Shown piece after piece: positions 29,125 through 42,900 of a DNA stretch of 64,000 bases (the first letter of the stretch is position 1; every line of letters starts with the position of its first letter). Below the pieces are notes generated by a model that saw nothing but the letters and a program-made list of their open reading frames with translations, searched no databases and was not told the origin of the DNA. The stretch is from Cyanophora paradoxa (lineage: Eukaryota > Glaucocystophyceae > Cyanophorales > Cyanophoraceae): positions 62,001-126,000 of the forward strand of contig QPMI01000064.1 of the NCBI GenBank assembly GCA_004431415.1, read 5' to 3'. The position numbers and the translations under genes were made by a program.

Positions 29125-30939
29125 CTGACCCGGTTCGAAAAACCCCTTTCCTTCAAACCCCGGCCCGCCCCGGGGCCCCGCCCAAGAAGACCCCCGCCCC
29201 AGAAGAGCTCCACGTGCACAACAAACGCGCCGGCGCCGGCGCCCCAGCTGCAGCGCAGCTGCATGAACCAGGCCGCCGGCGCGGCCGCCGGGCCGTGTAC
29301 GTTAATATACATGTACAGGCCTAGGGTACTATAGCTAGAAGGCCCCAGCGACCTGTAGGCTGCCGCCGGTAGCTATATATAGGCGCGCAGCGGCGCGGTA
29401 CGGTTCGCGCTGTGGGCGGTTTGCGCTGTACATCATCGTACATCACTGTACATGTACATGTGGGCGGTTCGCGCTGTGGGCAGGGTGGAGCTCCGAGGCG
29501 CGGGCGCGGTGCCACGGCGGGCGTGCACGTGGCGCGCGCGGCTCGCCGAACGGAGGCGCGGCGGGCGGCGGCCGGCGGGCGGCACTGCGGCAGGGCGGCA
29601 TGCGCATGCGCACGCTTGATGGGACGATCGCGAGGGCGCCGGCGCGCAGCATGCGCATGCGCAGCCGCGGCCGCGGCGCAACCGTATACGTACGTATACG
29701 CGTACGCGTCGAACTCCGAGGCTCCACGGGTCGACGTCGGCGCTGCCGCGGCAGCTGTGCCAGCGTGGTAATTGATGCGGCAGCCTGCAGCTGGCAGCTG
29801 CGCCGCCGCCGTCGCCGCGCCTCCGCCCGGCGACCGGCGCGCGCGCGCGGCCGGGCGCCGCGCGCGGACGCGGGTTCGCGTGCCACGGTGCACCGGTCAG
29901 GCCCGCATGCATTTGGTCCCATCTCGCACCACGATCGCGAGCTCGAGCGGCTCGAGCGGCGATCGGGAGGGCAAGGTCCGCTGCTGGTCAAGGTTGAGTG
30001 TTTGCGTACCCCACCTGTAAAAAAACTTGGACCAGACAAGTTGCCAGGAGCGTTCCTGGCCTTGGTACCGAAGCAGCCGTAGCCCGCAGTAGCAGCTTGG
30101 CCGAGCGAAACGCCCTCGCGGCATCCGCTCGTGCACCATCGGGTACATCCGCGGGCGCGGGTCGCGCTGTGCCGGCCGACACCGCAGCTGACTTCGCATT
30201 CGTCGTGTTGCTCAGTTGGTGCAAGTCGCGAGCCGCGGGATTGCCGGCCGCCCCATCAGGGCGCCCGCATCTGCACTCAGCCGAACGGCTCCGGCGCCAG
30301 CGTGCATGGTAAGCTCAAAGCGTCCGACGGTGTGCAGGACACGCTCTGCGCCTTCCGGACCGCGGCCTTTTCACCGCCCGCTCCGCCGGACCCGCAACCT
30401 GGTGACACGAAAATCACAGGGAGGCGGGCTGGTCCAAGTGAGGAGCTAGGAGCTAGGTTGGAGCGCGCGCAGGCCGGGGCCCGTTCGGTGCGTCCGCCGC
30501 CGCTCGCCCGGCGTGCCCCATGGCGCACTCCGCCCGCCGGCCGCGGCCGCGGCAGCCTTCGAAAGCGGAACCGGAGCTGAGCGGCTCCTTGCAGGGAGAG
30601 GCCTCGTAGGAAGGCCGCGAGCGCGCCTCGGCACGCCGTGCATGCCCGAAGCGGGACGTGCGTTGCGCCCGCCCGGCCGCCACGCCGCCGCCGCACCCGC
30701 CGCGCTCTGACTGACGCCCGGCTTCGGGGCGAGCAGGCGAGGGATCGACAGCCGGAACCGAGCCCGGAAGCCGCCCATCCTCTGAGCCGTCCGAAGGTTC
30801 GCGGCCACCCGCTCCCCGCCGCGCCGGGCCTCACAGTCTCGCAGCCCCCCGGTGCTGCCTGGACCTACCACCGGCGCCCAAGCGCCCTTGCTGCCGAAAC
30901 AAGGCTACGGAGGAGGACGAGAAAGGGAGCGATAGCGCA
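29125..30939. other. Intergenic or unresolved 5' region
   Basis: This contains either the missing 5' exons of the minus-strand crystallin-like gene or the promoter of the giant plus-strand gene, or both. GC-rich open frames here are compositionally simple and on several frames at once, so I do not call them. Just before 30940 an open frame (ATEEDEKGSDSA) continues upstream of the ATG and could be extra coding sequence of the giant gene. Confidence 0.4.
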
Positions 30940-33900
30940 ATGGCACCGGAGCGAGCCGCTTCAGAAGCGAAAAGCTGGAGCGCGCCCCCTAGCGCGAGCA
31001 GCAGCGGCGGCAGCGCCGGCCGCAAAGACGGGTGAGCCCAGGCCCCGACGCGCAGCGCTGGCGCCGCCCATCTCACTCACTCTCCGCGTCCCCTGCAGAG
31101 AGAGCAAGGGGGCTCGGAGCAAAGCAGAGAGCAGCGCCAGCGCGGGCCGCAAAGAGGGGTGAGCGAGCGCCCGAGAGCCCGCCGCGCGCAGCGCCGGCGC
31201 CGCCCGCCTTGCTTAACCTGTACCCTTCAGAGACGATAAGGATGCGCCGGACACAGGAACCGGCAGTGACGGCGCCGACGAGAAAGACGGGTGAGCACCG
31301 GCCGGTGGCGCGCGCGGCGCTCGCGACGCACCCGATGCTCATTCGCCTCGACCTCCGCAGAGACGAGAAGGATGCTCCGGACACGGGAGCCGGCAGCGAC
31401 GGCGCCGACGAGAAAGACGGGTACGCACTGCCCCAGGGCCCGGCGCGCGCGGCGCGCGCGGCGCCCGCCTCACTCACTCGCCGCGACCCCCTCAGAGACG
31501 AGAAGGATGCGCCGGACACGGGAGCCGGCAGCGACGGCGCCGACGAGAAAGACGGGTGCGCACCGGCCGGTGGCGCGCGCGCGGCGCTCGCGACGCACCC
31601 GATGCTCATTCGGCGCGTCCCCCTCAGAGACGAGAAGGATACGTCGGACGCCGACGGGAAAGACGGGTGAACACTGGCCCGAGGGCCCGGCGCGCGCCCC
31701 CTCTGATCGCCGCGCCTCGTCAGAGCGAAACCGACGGGGAAGGACACCGGAGCGCGGATCGAATCCGGCGCCTCGTCGCAAAGCGGGTCCGCCTGCGCCT
31801 GCGCCGGCGCCAGCGGCGCCCCCCGGCTTCCTTTTCCTCCTCTTCCCGCCGAGCTGAGCTGACGCCGGATCCGCTCCGCGCAGGGCCGAATCGGGCGGGG
31901 CGGGCGGCGATCCGAAGGGCGGCTCCCAGGAGGAGGAGGCGCCCGCGCCCGACCCCTGGAACCCAGAGGAGGACGAGGTGCTTAGTACCCCCCCTTCCCC
32001 CCACGCCGCCCATCCCCTACGCCGCCCATCCACCACGCCGCCTCTGCCCCCTCCTCCCCTCTCTTCCCCCCCCCCCCCCCCTCCCAACACGCACCAACGC
32101 TCCAGCCGAACACCCTCTCTTTCCCCCCCCCCCCCCCCCCCCCGCACCCCCCCCCCCCAGCCCCTAACGATCCAGCCGAACACCCTCCCCTTCCCTCCCC
32201 CCGTCCTCCCCCACCCACCCCCCCCCCCCCCCCCCCACCCCCACCCCCACCCCTCCTCCCCTCCAACGCTCCAGCCGAAACCCCCTGCCCCCCCTTCGCC
32301 CCCTGCTGCCCTCGCCACTCACGGGAAGCGCCGGCGCAGGTGGACCTGTCGCAGGAGGCGATGGCGGAGGCGGAGGCGGCGGCGGACGACGTCGCCGACT
32401 TCGAGGACCTCGGCCGCCCCGACGCCGGCAACGAGGACGCCGAGGAGGGCGCCGGCGCCGGCGCCGGCGCCGGCGGCTCGTCGGCCCAGGCTTCGGGCGG
32501 CTTCGGTGATCTCTCCGGCGCGGGGTACAGCGATCGGGCGGAGCCTCTGGCGAACGCGCCCTCCAGCAGCGGGTACGGCGGGTACGACGGCTTCAGCGCG
32601 GGGTACGGCGATTCGGCGCCGGCCAGCAGCGGCGACGGGACGGGGGCCTCGTGGTCGGCTGCGCAGCCTGCGTACGGCGCCGATGGCGGCTACAGCTTCG
32701 ACGCGGCACTGCCATCGTACGGCGGAGCAGCGGCCGCCCTGGGCGGCGGCTTTGGCAGCGGCGTCAGCGACGGCGACTTCATCGCGGGCGGCGGCGCATC
32801 TTACGGGTCAGCATCGTATGGCGGCGCGTCCGGCGGCGCCTACGATGCTGCAGGCGGAAGCAGCGGCGTCAGCATCGATGGTGGCGGCGGCGCGCTCTAC
32901 GGGGCGGCATCCTCCGGCGGCGCGTACAGCACCGCAGGCGGCAGCGGCAGAGGTGGCCTCACGAGCAGCAGCGGTGGGGTCGGCTTTGGTGACTCTGGCG
33001 GCAGCATTGGCGGCGGCAGCGCTTCATACGGTTCGGCATCGTATGGCGGCGCGTACGGCGCTGCAGGCGGCAGCGGCAGCAGCGGCTTCGGCGGCAGCAG
33101 CGTCGGCGGCTTTGGTGGCAGCGGCGGCAGTGTTTACGGTGGCAGCGCGTCGTACGGCGGCGGCAGCGGCGGCGACGCGTCCTACGGCTCGCCGTCGTAT
33201 GGCGGGCAGTCCTCCTCCCCCGGGTCCCTGTACCCCTCTTCCACTGCCGCTTCCGCGGCCCCTCGCGACCACGATCACAATTACCAGGCGGCTGGCGGCT
33301 CCCACGGCTCCTACGCCCCATCCGCCGCCTACGCCCCCTCTTCCTCCTCCTACGACCCCTCCTACGGCCTCTCGGCCTCCTACGACCCCTCATCCTATGG
33401 GTCCTCCGGCTCCTTCGGGGAGTCCGGCGCGGGCGACGGGTACGGATACAAGTCCGGCGGGTACGGATACAAGTCTGGCGGGTACGGCGCGACGGCGAAG
33501 GCGGCGGGAGCCAAGGCGGCAGTCAAGGCGGCGGGCGTGGCGAAGCTGGCGAAGACGATCTCCAAGCCGGCCGCCGCAAAGTCGTACGCCAAGTCGTACG
33601 CCAAGTCGTACGCCAAGTCGTACGCCAAGTCGTACGCCAAGACGGCGGCAAAGGCGGCCGCGGCCACGCTGGCGAAGCTGAAGGCGGCAAAGGCTGCAAC
33701 AGCCGCCAAGTCTTACGCCAAGGCGGCGTACAAGACGGCGTCCAAGGCGGCCAAGCTGGCTAAGCTGAAGGTGGCGAAACTGGTCTCCAAGACGCCTGTC
33801 AAGTCTTACGCCAAGTCTTACGCCAAGGCGGCATCCAAGGCGGCATCCAAGGCGGCCAAGCTGGCGGAGTTGAAGGTGGCGAAACTGATCTCCAAGACGC

Positions 33901-36900
33901 ATGTCAAGTCTTACGCCAAGTCTTACGCCAAGGCGGCATCCAAGGCGGCATCCAAGGCGGCCAAGCTGGCGAAGCTGAAGGTGGCGAAACTGATCTCCAA
34001 GACGCCTGTCAAGTCTTACGCCAAGTCTTACGCCAAGGCGGCATCCAAGGCGGCATCCAAGGCGGCCAAGCTGGCGAAGCTGAAGGTGGCGAAGCTGGTC
34101 TCCAAGACGCCTGTCAAGTCTTACGCCAAGGCGGCATCCAAGGCGGCATCCAAGGCGGCATCCAAGGCGGCCAAGCTGGCGAAGCTGAAGGTGGCGAAGG
34201 CGGCGGGAATCGCCAAGTCCTCTTCCAAGCCGATCAAGCAGGCGAAGCTGGCGCTGGCGAAGGCAAAGGCGGCGCTTCTCGGGGCCGATCACGACTCGGA
34301 CGACTTCGCCGCCCTGTTGAAGGGTTCGGCACCGGGCAAGGTCGGTTCATTCGCGCTCCGTTGCTTTCGTCAACTTTTCTGACTCTGCTTTGTCCTCTGG
34401 TCGCGCAGGCTGGTGGTGCGGGGAAGACGGCAGCGGCGTCGGCGTCGGCGTCGGCGTTGGCGGCGGCGTCGGCCGCGGCGGCGGCGGCGGCGCTCGGGGC
34501 CGACGACACGGCCAGCGAGCTGGCGGCGCTGCTGGAGGGCACCGCCGCCGCCAAGGCCGAGGTCGAGAAGGCGAAGGTAAACAGTCCCTCTCCGCTAAAC
34601 CGCGACGCGTCGGCTCCGACGGATCGCTCACGGCCGCTGCCCTCCAGAGCGCGCTCGCCGAGGCCAAGGCGGCTGCGCAAGTGGCCGTGGCGACGGCTGG
34701 CACCGGCGGCGAGAGCGGAAGCGGCGGCCCGTCCGAGGCGGGGGCGGCGGACCCGTCGAAGTGGCCGGCGCTGGCGGAGGACGTGCTGTCGCGGACCGTC
34801 GAGCACGGAGCGGCGTTCAAGGCCGCCGTGGCAGACGTCGAGCGGCTCGAACGCTCCCTGAAGGTGTGTGCCGGAAAATGATTTGAATATCTGCCGTTCC
34901 CATCGTGGATTCGCGTTGTTGACTGAACGCTTCTAGGCCGACGGGGATGACGCCGGCGCCAAGGGCGGTCCTTCGCTTTCCGGGGTGAGGAAACCGCTTC
35001 GCTCTTTTCTGAAATCGAATTCTGACTCGCGCCATCAGGGTCCGGGCGACGCGGACGTCGCCACCGACGCCGGCATCGCATCGCTCCTCTCCAAGAGCAT
35101 CGGGCTCTCCATCACCAGCGCCCTCTCCCAGTCCCTGAACCCGCTGGCCGCGACCCCCCCCGTCGACCTCGACGTCTCCTCCCTCCTGCCTTCGCTCCAG
35201 AGCGCTGGCGCTGGCGGCGGCGCCGCTGCCGCCGCCGGGCAGTCGGGCCCCCTCGCAGGCGACGTCGATGACGACGAGAACGACTTTGAAGAACAGTCCG
35301 ACGAGAAGTACCACCGCCACCGCCACCACCACGACCCGCCCTCCGCCTTGGGCGCGGCCCCTGTGGAGCCCGAGCCCGAGCACCCCCACGAGGACGACTT
35401 CGAGGAGGAGCGGGACCGCCACGACGTCGACCGCGCGCCCGCCGCTCAGGCATTTACTTCGAGTTCATGTAGCGCTACTTAAATTCGAGCCGCCCACGAT
35501 CACACTCACTCCCCGCCTGCAGGACGCCCACCACGAGGAGCTCCGCGACCACGCGTCGAGCGAGCTGCAGGCCCCCGCCGTCGACTTCCACGTGCGCCGT
35601 GTACATAGTCCTCGAACTGCTTCGTTGGCTGACGATGGGCCGGGGGCAGGACGGCGTCGCTGGGGCGGCGCGGGCGTCCCTCGAGAAGCTGTTGAAGGCG
35701 GAGCTCCCCGAGTCCAAGTCGGGGCCGGCGCAGCCGCCCGCCCCGGCGGACGACAACGACGACGACGACGACTTCGTAGAGGAGTCCGGGCGCGAGGTCC
35801 GTTCTCTCGTATCTTCCTCCTGGACTCCGCCGCGTGTTGCTGATTATTCGGCGATGGCAGCACAAGCCGCAGGCGGCGCCGTCGACTTCGGCCCCAGAGA
35901 CGCACGACGACTTCGAGGAGCACAAGGTTTGCGCCCGAATCCGCTTCAAATGAACGGTAGCTTTTGACGCCGGGGGCAGGACGACCACGTCCACGCGGGG
36001 GAGGCGCGCGCGACCCTCGATTCGAACCCGAAGGCCGAGCCCGCCGAGGCTCGGCCTGCGCCCGCCCCGTTGGACGCCGCCGACGACGACGACTTCTTCG
36101 AGGAGGAGGGCATCGAGGTCCGATCCGTTTTCTTGAATTTCCACCGGCCCCGCCCCGCTTCGCGCCGCTGATTCGAAATTCGGCGGCGGCAGAAGCCGCG
36201 GGCGATCGCGACGACCTCAGAGCCGCACGAGGACGAGCACCACAAGGTCCTTCTCTGTTCTCTTGTCGCTCGCCGTCGCTGCTGCACGGCGCTCACTCCG
36301 CGACCTCGAAGGAGCCGATGGCGGCGGCGGCGAATTCAGAGGCGCACGAGGTGGAAAGTTACCACAAGGACCACCACCACGACTTTGACGACGAGTACTC
36401 TCATGCGGTCCGCGCAGCTCTGCGTGACCTTGGCGGTGCATTCTCCTTCCTAACCTTTTCTTGCCGAGCAGACCGCCTGGAAGCCAGTCGTCAGCCGCGA
36501 GATCCGCCCCTCGCTCGCCCTCCGTGCATTAAACGTGCGATCCTCGGCTCTGCAACAGCGGCAGCGAACGCTCTTGCTCTTCCACGTTCTCCCGCTGACT
36601 CACTCACTCGCTCACTCACTCACTCGCTCAGACGCTGGCGAGGCTGCACAAGGAGGGGGCGGTGATCCCCGAGGGCACGACGCTCGAGGGCGACGAGACG
36701 TTCGCGTCCTTCAAGTCGCTCCCGGCGACGATGGCGATGGCGGCGGCCGATCGCTTCGAGCGCGGCCACGCCGACGACGGCGATTACGCCGAGGAGGCAC
36801 GCGGAGCTCGCCTTGCTTCGGGGTTTCCGACGGGCTGACCGACGCGTCGCAGGACGACCGCCGCGCCGGCGCGCACCACGACGACCGCCGCCACGAAGAG

Positions 36901-39900
36901 CCGCACGACGACCACCGTGCCGAGGAGCACAACAACAGCGATGCGGGCGTCGAGCGGCGCGACGCGCACCGCGAGGAGAAGAAGCACGCCGGCGTCGACG
37001 ACCACCACCATGACGACCATGACGACCACGGGCACGACCACGATCACGACCGGGGCCACCACGTGCGCGCCGCGCGGCTCGCTCCCCGCTGCCTCGGGCG
37101 GCGCGCGCCCCGTCCGACGCGACGCGGGCGGGCGCAGGACGAGGTCGATCCCGCACCGAAGCCCAAGCCCGAGGTCGCCAAGGCCAAGGCCAACAAGCCC
37201 GAGTCGAAGGCCGCCGCCAAGCCCGCCACGCCCGCCGTCGGCGACGACGACGAATTCGACTCCTACGACTTCGAGGCGAGCACAAGACAAAGTGTCAAGG
37301 CCCGAAGTATCTAACTAACTAAAATTGGGGCCGGCCCGCAGGAGGAGGCGGAGGACGACCTCCCGGAGAAGGAGCCGGAGTCCAAGAGCACCGTCGTCGG
37401 CGGCGACGGCGGCGAGGTGGATTTGGACCCCGTCTGGGACGCCCGCGAGCGTCTCGAGCTCGACAAGCAGGTGAGAGTCGGAAGATGAATAAGGAGTTAA
37501 GAATAAGCGCAACTGAGGCGTTTCTTCAGCTGGGCTCGCGCGAGTGGTCGGACATCGAGCGGGGCGTGCCGTCGGCGCGGGCGTGGGACGGCAAGGTCGG
37601 CTTCGGCACCCCGGTCCGCCCTCGTCCGAAATCTTGAAATTTGCACCGCGCGGATCGATCTGACGCTCGTGCTCGCCCGCCCGCCCGTCGTGATCAGGTC
37701 CGGGGCGCCGCGTTCGGGCGGGAGGCGGAGCGCGCGGCAGCGAGCGCGGAGCGCGACGTGGACGAGGCCAGCGAGGCGGCGAACGGCGTCGACCTCGCCT
37801 CCGACGCGGCCGCATCCGAGAGCCGCGAGTCGGCCCACGAGGCCGCCGAGAGGTCCCAGCCGACCTCCCGCTCTGTCCCATCATGTTGCTCACAGCCGCG
37901 GTTCCGACAGCGCGGCGGCGGCGGCGAAGGCGGGGGAGGCGGCGGCGGCGGACGCCGAGCGGGCGGTCAAGGACTCGGCCCACCACGCGCGAGACGTCGC
38001 GCGGGCGGCGGACAAGTGCGCCCCGGCCCTCCGCTGTCACTCGCCTCCCCCCTGCGGAGCTGCACTCCATGCTGGCGGCCAACGCTCACTAAAAAGCTTC
38101 TCACTGCGGCCGGTCGGCAGGACGGCCGACGTCGCGGCGCCGCCCCCCGAGGACGACGAGGACGACTTCGAGGAGGACGAAGGCCAGACCGAGGTCGTCA
38201 AGAAGGTCCGTCGAGAAACATGGGATAGAAAGAGCAGTTGAGGAGTGGGAGAGATATTAGATAGAAATAGTAGTTGAGGAGTGGGAGAAACATTGGATAG
38301 AAAGAGTAGTTGAGGAGTGGCCGGCGCCTACTCACTCGCCGACCGCCCGCCCGCCCGCCCGCGCAGATGGCGAAGGCGATGAAGGCGCTCGCGACGGTGG
38401 CGGCCGATGCGCGCGCCAAGCTCGCGGTGCGGCCCTCGGGAGGGGAGAAAGGAGGAGGGAAAGGAAGCGTTCTCTGACGCGCGGGCGGGCGGGGCCGCGG
38501 GGGCGCAGGAGGCGCGGGCCCGCGAGGCGGAGCACCACGGGAAGGGCGGAGAGCACAAGAGTGATCGCCACGACGGCGATCACCACGACGACAAGCACGA
38601 CGATCACCACGAGGATAAGCACGAGGATAAGCACGGCGATCAGAAGAAAGAGGAGAAGCACGAGGTCGGCCCCTTTGGCGTCCCCCAGCACGGCAGCCCG
38701 ACCCAATCTCACCGTCTCTTTCTCGCAGCTCGAAGACCGCCACGAGGACAAGCACGACGATCACCTCGACGATCACCACGAGGATAAGCACGAGGGCAAG
38801 CACGAGGATAAGAACAAGGCAAGTCGCTTTTGGACCCTTTCCTTGACTCGCGAGAGCTTGCTGGACACGACCCTCCCTCGTTCCGCAGAGCTCGAGCGAT
38901 CGCGGCCGCCACGAGAAGCACGACGACGATCACCATGACGATCACGATCACCACGAGAAGGAGCTCAAGGCAAGCGAGTCTCTTCGTCGCTCCCTTTGTA
39001 TGGCAAATCGCTTCACGCTGGCTGCTGAACCTTGTACCCCAGCGCGAAGATCGCCACGAGAAAGAGCGCAAGGTCGTGAAACGCGACGATGGCAACGAGG
39101 ATAAGATCAAGGCACGCTATTCGGTTCTTTTATTCCCTTTCATTCTGCTTTCTCGTAAGCTGACATGTACACCGCGCCGCCCGCAGTACCACGAGAAAGT
39201 GCACAAGGCGCTCTCCTCGATCCTCTCGAAGGCGTCCGAGCACATCAAGGAAACCCACCAGGAGGAGCTCAAGGTCCCCCCATTTCATTCTTTCGCATAT
39301 TTCCTAACTGGAAGCTCGCTGACTTTATCATCGAAGGACTCCAAGATCGTGGAGTCCGCGCGGCAAGAGGAGTCTAAGGCGCCTCAGGACAAGCCGACGG
39401 TGCGCGATTCCTTAGAGGAAGGAGGGGTACAGGCGGCGGGCGGCGCCCGAAGCGCGCTGACCGCTCGTTTCTTTTCGCGATCGCAGGCGCCCTGGACGTA
39501 CACGATCACGAAGGGGGTACAGCCCTCGCCGGCACTTAAGGCCCTCGGGAGCCTCCTCGCGTCCCGCGGGCAAAGCGACTCCCTGGCCCTCCGCGCCATC
39601 CAGGCGAGCCGTACCCCTCCCTCGTTCTTCCCCCCCCCCCCGACCCCCGCTTGACGCTGTACCCCCCTTCCAGAATCTGGAGGAGCACCACAAGGCGAAC
39701 CCGCCGGTCGTGGGCGAGACGCCCCTGGGTGCGCCGCTGCTTCCCCCCCTCCGACCCGCCCCGGCGGCGGCGAGCTCGAGAGTGAGAGACGCCCGTCCGC
39801 GCGCCCGCCCGCTGCTGCGCAGGCCCGCCCTTCGGACCCGGCGCGGACGGCGACGACGACGGCGACGCGAAGCCTGCGGGGCCTTCGAAGCCGCCGACCA

Positions 39901-42900
39901 AGGTCCGATTATATGTATAGCAGCAGCAACCGCGTTCTCTTCCTTCCCGCCTCGCTTGAGCTCGCTCGCACGCTCGCTCGCTCGAGCAGGAGGCGGTGGC
40001 GGCGGCGGTGGCCGCCCAGGGGACCAAGGACGGCGAGAAGAAGGTCGCGGAGCTGTTCCGCCTCTTCGCGAAGAAGCCGGCGCAGGACGAGAAGAAGGCC
40101 AAGGCGGCCGCCAAAGACAGCGGCGACAAGGCCAAAGCTGTCTCCAGCAAAGCAAGCGGCGGCGGCAGCGGAGAGAAGGCGGCCTCCAAGACGGCGACCA
40201 GCAGCAGCAAGGGCGGCAGCGACTCCAAGGCGTCCTCCAAAACGACAACAACAACTTCAGTCGAGAAGCACAAGGTCCGCTCTGCTCTGCTTCGTCCTTA
40301 TCCGATTTCTCGTGCGGAGCAGTGCTGAGTGGTCGGCCCCTCCCTCCCGGTTCGCGCAGGCCGCCACGGTCAAGCACGCCGCGAAGGCGGCTCACATGAG
40401 CACCGAGGCGAAGCTGGCGGCGCTCCTGGCTCAGCTGAAGCCTTCGTCCTCGTCCTCAGGTGAGCGGCCCCCATCCCCCCCTCCCGTTTGACCTGAGCGT
40501 CTGCCCGGCCCCGCAGCGGCGGCGGCGAAGCAGGCGGGCGGTCCGACGAAGATTACGGTGCGGCCCGTGCGGCTCCTGAAGGACCAGGCCTCCCAGGAGC
40601 GCGGGGACGGCGAGGAGGAGCAGGTGACCGCGTACCCCGCCCCCCCGTGACTCACGCCGTCGCCCCCCCCCCCGTGACTCACGCTGCGCCCGCCCCGCCG
40701 CAGCACCGGCAGGACGAGGCGCCGCCCCCGGAGGTGCCCGAGCCCGAGGCGGAGATGGACGGCGCTGCGCGGCCCGCCGCAGCCGCTCGCCTCGACTTTG
40801 ACTCGCCAGAGGGTACGCGTTTCGAATTTTTCGAAAATTCAATCCAATTTCTTCGAGTGTTCGCTCACGCGGACGCCCGCAGTGCCGCCCTTCGGCGGCG
40901 TCGGGGGCGATCTCGACGACGAGGATCTGATCCCCGAAGGCACGCGCTCGAATCCGGCCGGGAGGTTTATCCGTTCTGGGCCTCTGACCGCCCCGCCCCG
41001 CCCCGCCCCGCCCCGCCCCGCGCAGGGATCCGCGTCGGACGCGTCGCCTCCCGCGTCCACAGGTACCACGCGCCGAGACACGCCCGAGGTCCTCCATCCC
41101 CCCCCCCCCCCCCCCCCCCTCGTTCGAACCTCACCCGCAACGCAGTACCCCTCCACGACGATCTCGACGATCTCGACGATCTCGACGGGGACGGGGGCGG
41201 CGGGTTCCGCCCCGGCCAGCAGCAGCTGCTCCGCTTCCGCCACCACCACAGCCACCACTCCGCCCTCGGTGCTTGCTTGCTTTGGTTTCTGCCTGCCTTT
41301 CCCGCCCGCCCGCCCGCCCGCCTAGCTCCGCTCTGCTCCGCCCTGACGACGACGCGCCCCTCCTCCTCCTCGCGGCAGACGACGCGCGGGTGGACCGGGA
41401 GATCGCGCAGTACGAGAAGTACCATGTCAGGGCCCCCCGCTTCCACGACATCCTCCGGTGCTCAAGAACCTTATGCTTAGAGTTCGGGTCGGGCCCGCGC
41501 GGGGCGGGCGCTGACGGGCGACCGACCGCGGGCAGGCGGTACTGGTCCAAGGGCCACCACGACGACGGGCCCGTCGAGTCCCGCGACAAGTGGAGCCACG
41601 AGGAGAGCGCCGAGCTCCGCCACGCGGTACCCCCCCTTTGGCTTCAGCTTTGGTCTTCTTCTTCTTCTTCTTAGCTTTGGGCCGGGCAGCTGCGGGCGGC
41701 CTCGCGCGGGGCCCTCGCCCTTCGGGATCGCCTCGGCGCCGACGACGCCCGCGATGCGGCGGCCGAGGCCGCCGAGGCGTCGAAGGAGGCGGCCCAGGCC
41801 CAGGCCGAGTACAGGGCGGCGCTGGCCGAGGAGGCGGAGGAGGCGGCGGCGGCGGCCAGGGCCCGAGCCGAGGCCGAGGCCGAGGCTCGGGCGCGGGCCG
41901 AAGCGGAAGCAGAGGCGGCCGAGGCTCGGGCGCGGGCCGAAGCGGAAGCAGAGGCGGCGGCGGCGAAGGAGAAAGAGGAGGAAGAGGCGGTGCGTCCGGC
42001 CCTCTCGCCCTTTCTGTGCCGCCCCTTTCTGAGCGCAGGCCTCTCTCTCTTTCTCTCTCGCGCGCGCAGAGGAGGAGAAAGAAGGCGGCGAGGAAGAAGA
42101 AGAAGAAGAAGAGCAAGAAGAAGAGTAAGAAGAAGAGCAAGAAGAAGGCGAAGAAGAAGGCGAAAAAGAAGGCGAAGAAGAAGGCGAAAAAGAAGGCCAA
42201 GAAGAAGATAAAGAAGATGAAGAAGAAGGTGAAGAAGCTCAAGCTGAAGAAGAAGATGAAGAAGATAAAGAAGGCCAAGCTCAAGCCCAAGAAGGCGGTA
42301 TCCCAGGACGACGGTGCATCGCTTTCTGTCCTCCCTACCCTTCTTTCCTTCCTTAGAGCCGAGCGATATGTTCGAGCACTTACTTACTCCGCGCTCTATC
42401 GAGCTGGTAGCTGCGCGCCCCCCCTCTCGCTCACGCGGGCCCGCGGCAGACGACGACGACGACAACAACGACGCGGGGCGGAAGAACTCGAAGAAGTCCA
42501 AGGTCAAGAAGTCCAAGATCAAGAAGCCCAAGTTCAAGAAGACCACCAAGGCAAAGAAGACCACCACCAAGGTCGGGAAGCTCAAGGGCGGCAAGGGCGC
42601 GGTGGCGGCCGTCAGCGACGGCGACGACGACGGAGGCGGCAAGGGCGCGGCCAAGGCCGCCAAGCCTGCCAAGCCTGCCCTGCCGCCGCCCCCGGTCTGC
42701 GGGCCCGGCGACGAGCCGCCCACGGACAAGACCTGGGTCGACCCCGACCCCCCGCCCCCGCCCCCGCCCAAAACGGAGGTCTACCTCGCCCAACTCGACT
42801 CCGGTACCCCGGTGCGCACCTTCCCCCCCCCCCGCCTCTTTTTTTGCTGACGCCCGTGGGGCCAGGCCGCCTCCGAGCCCGGCCTCGGTGCGTCCGCGAG

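Noticed and set aside
29321-30312. Several overlapping GC-rich open frames on both strands
   Set aside because: Composition is Arg/Ala/Pro-rich in all frames, with no domain, no splice chain and no conserved pattern.
31978-33681. 567-codon open frame rich in Pro/Arg/Thr
   Set aside because: It runs through an intron C-tract and overlaps the Gly/Ser/Tyr frame of the giant gene, which is the one that joins its neighbours in phase.
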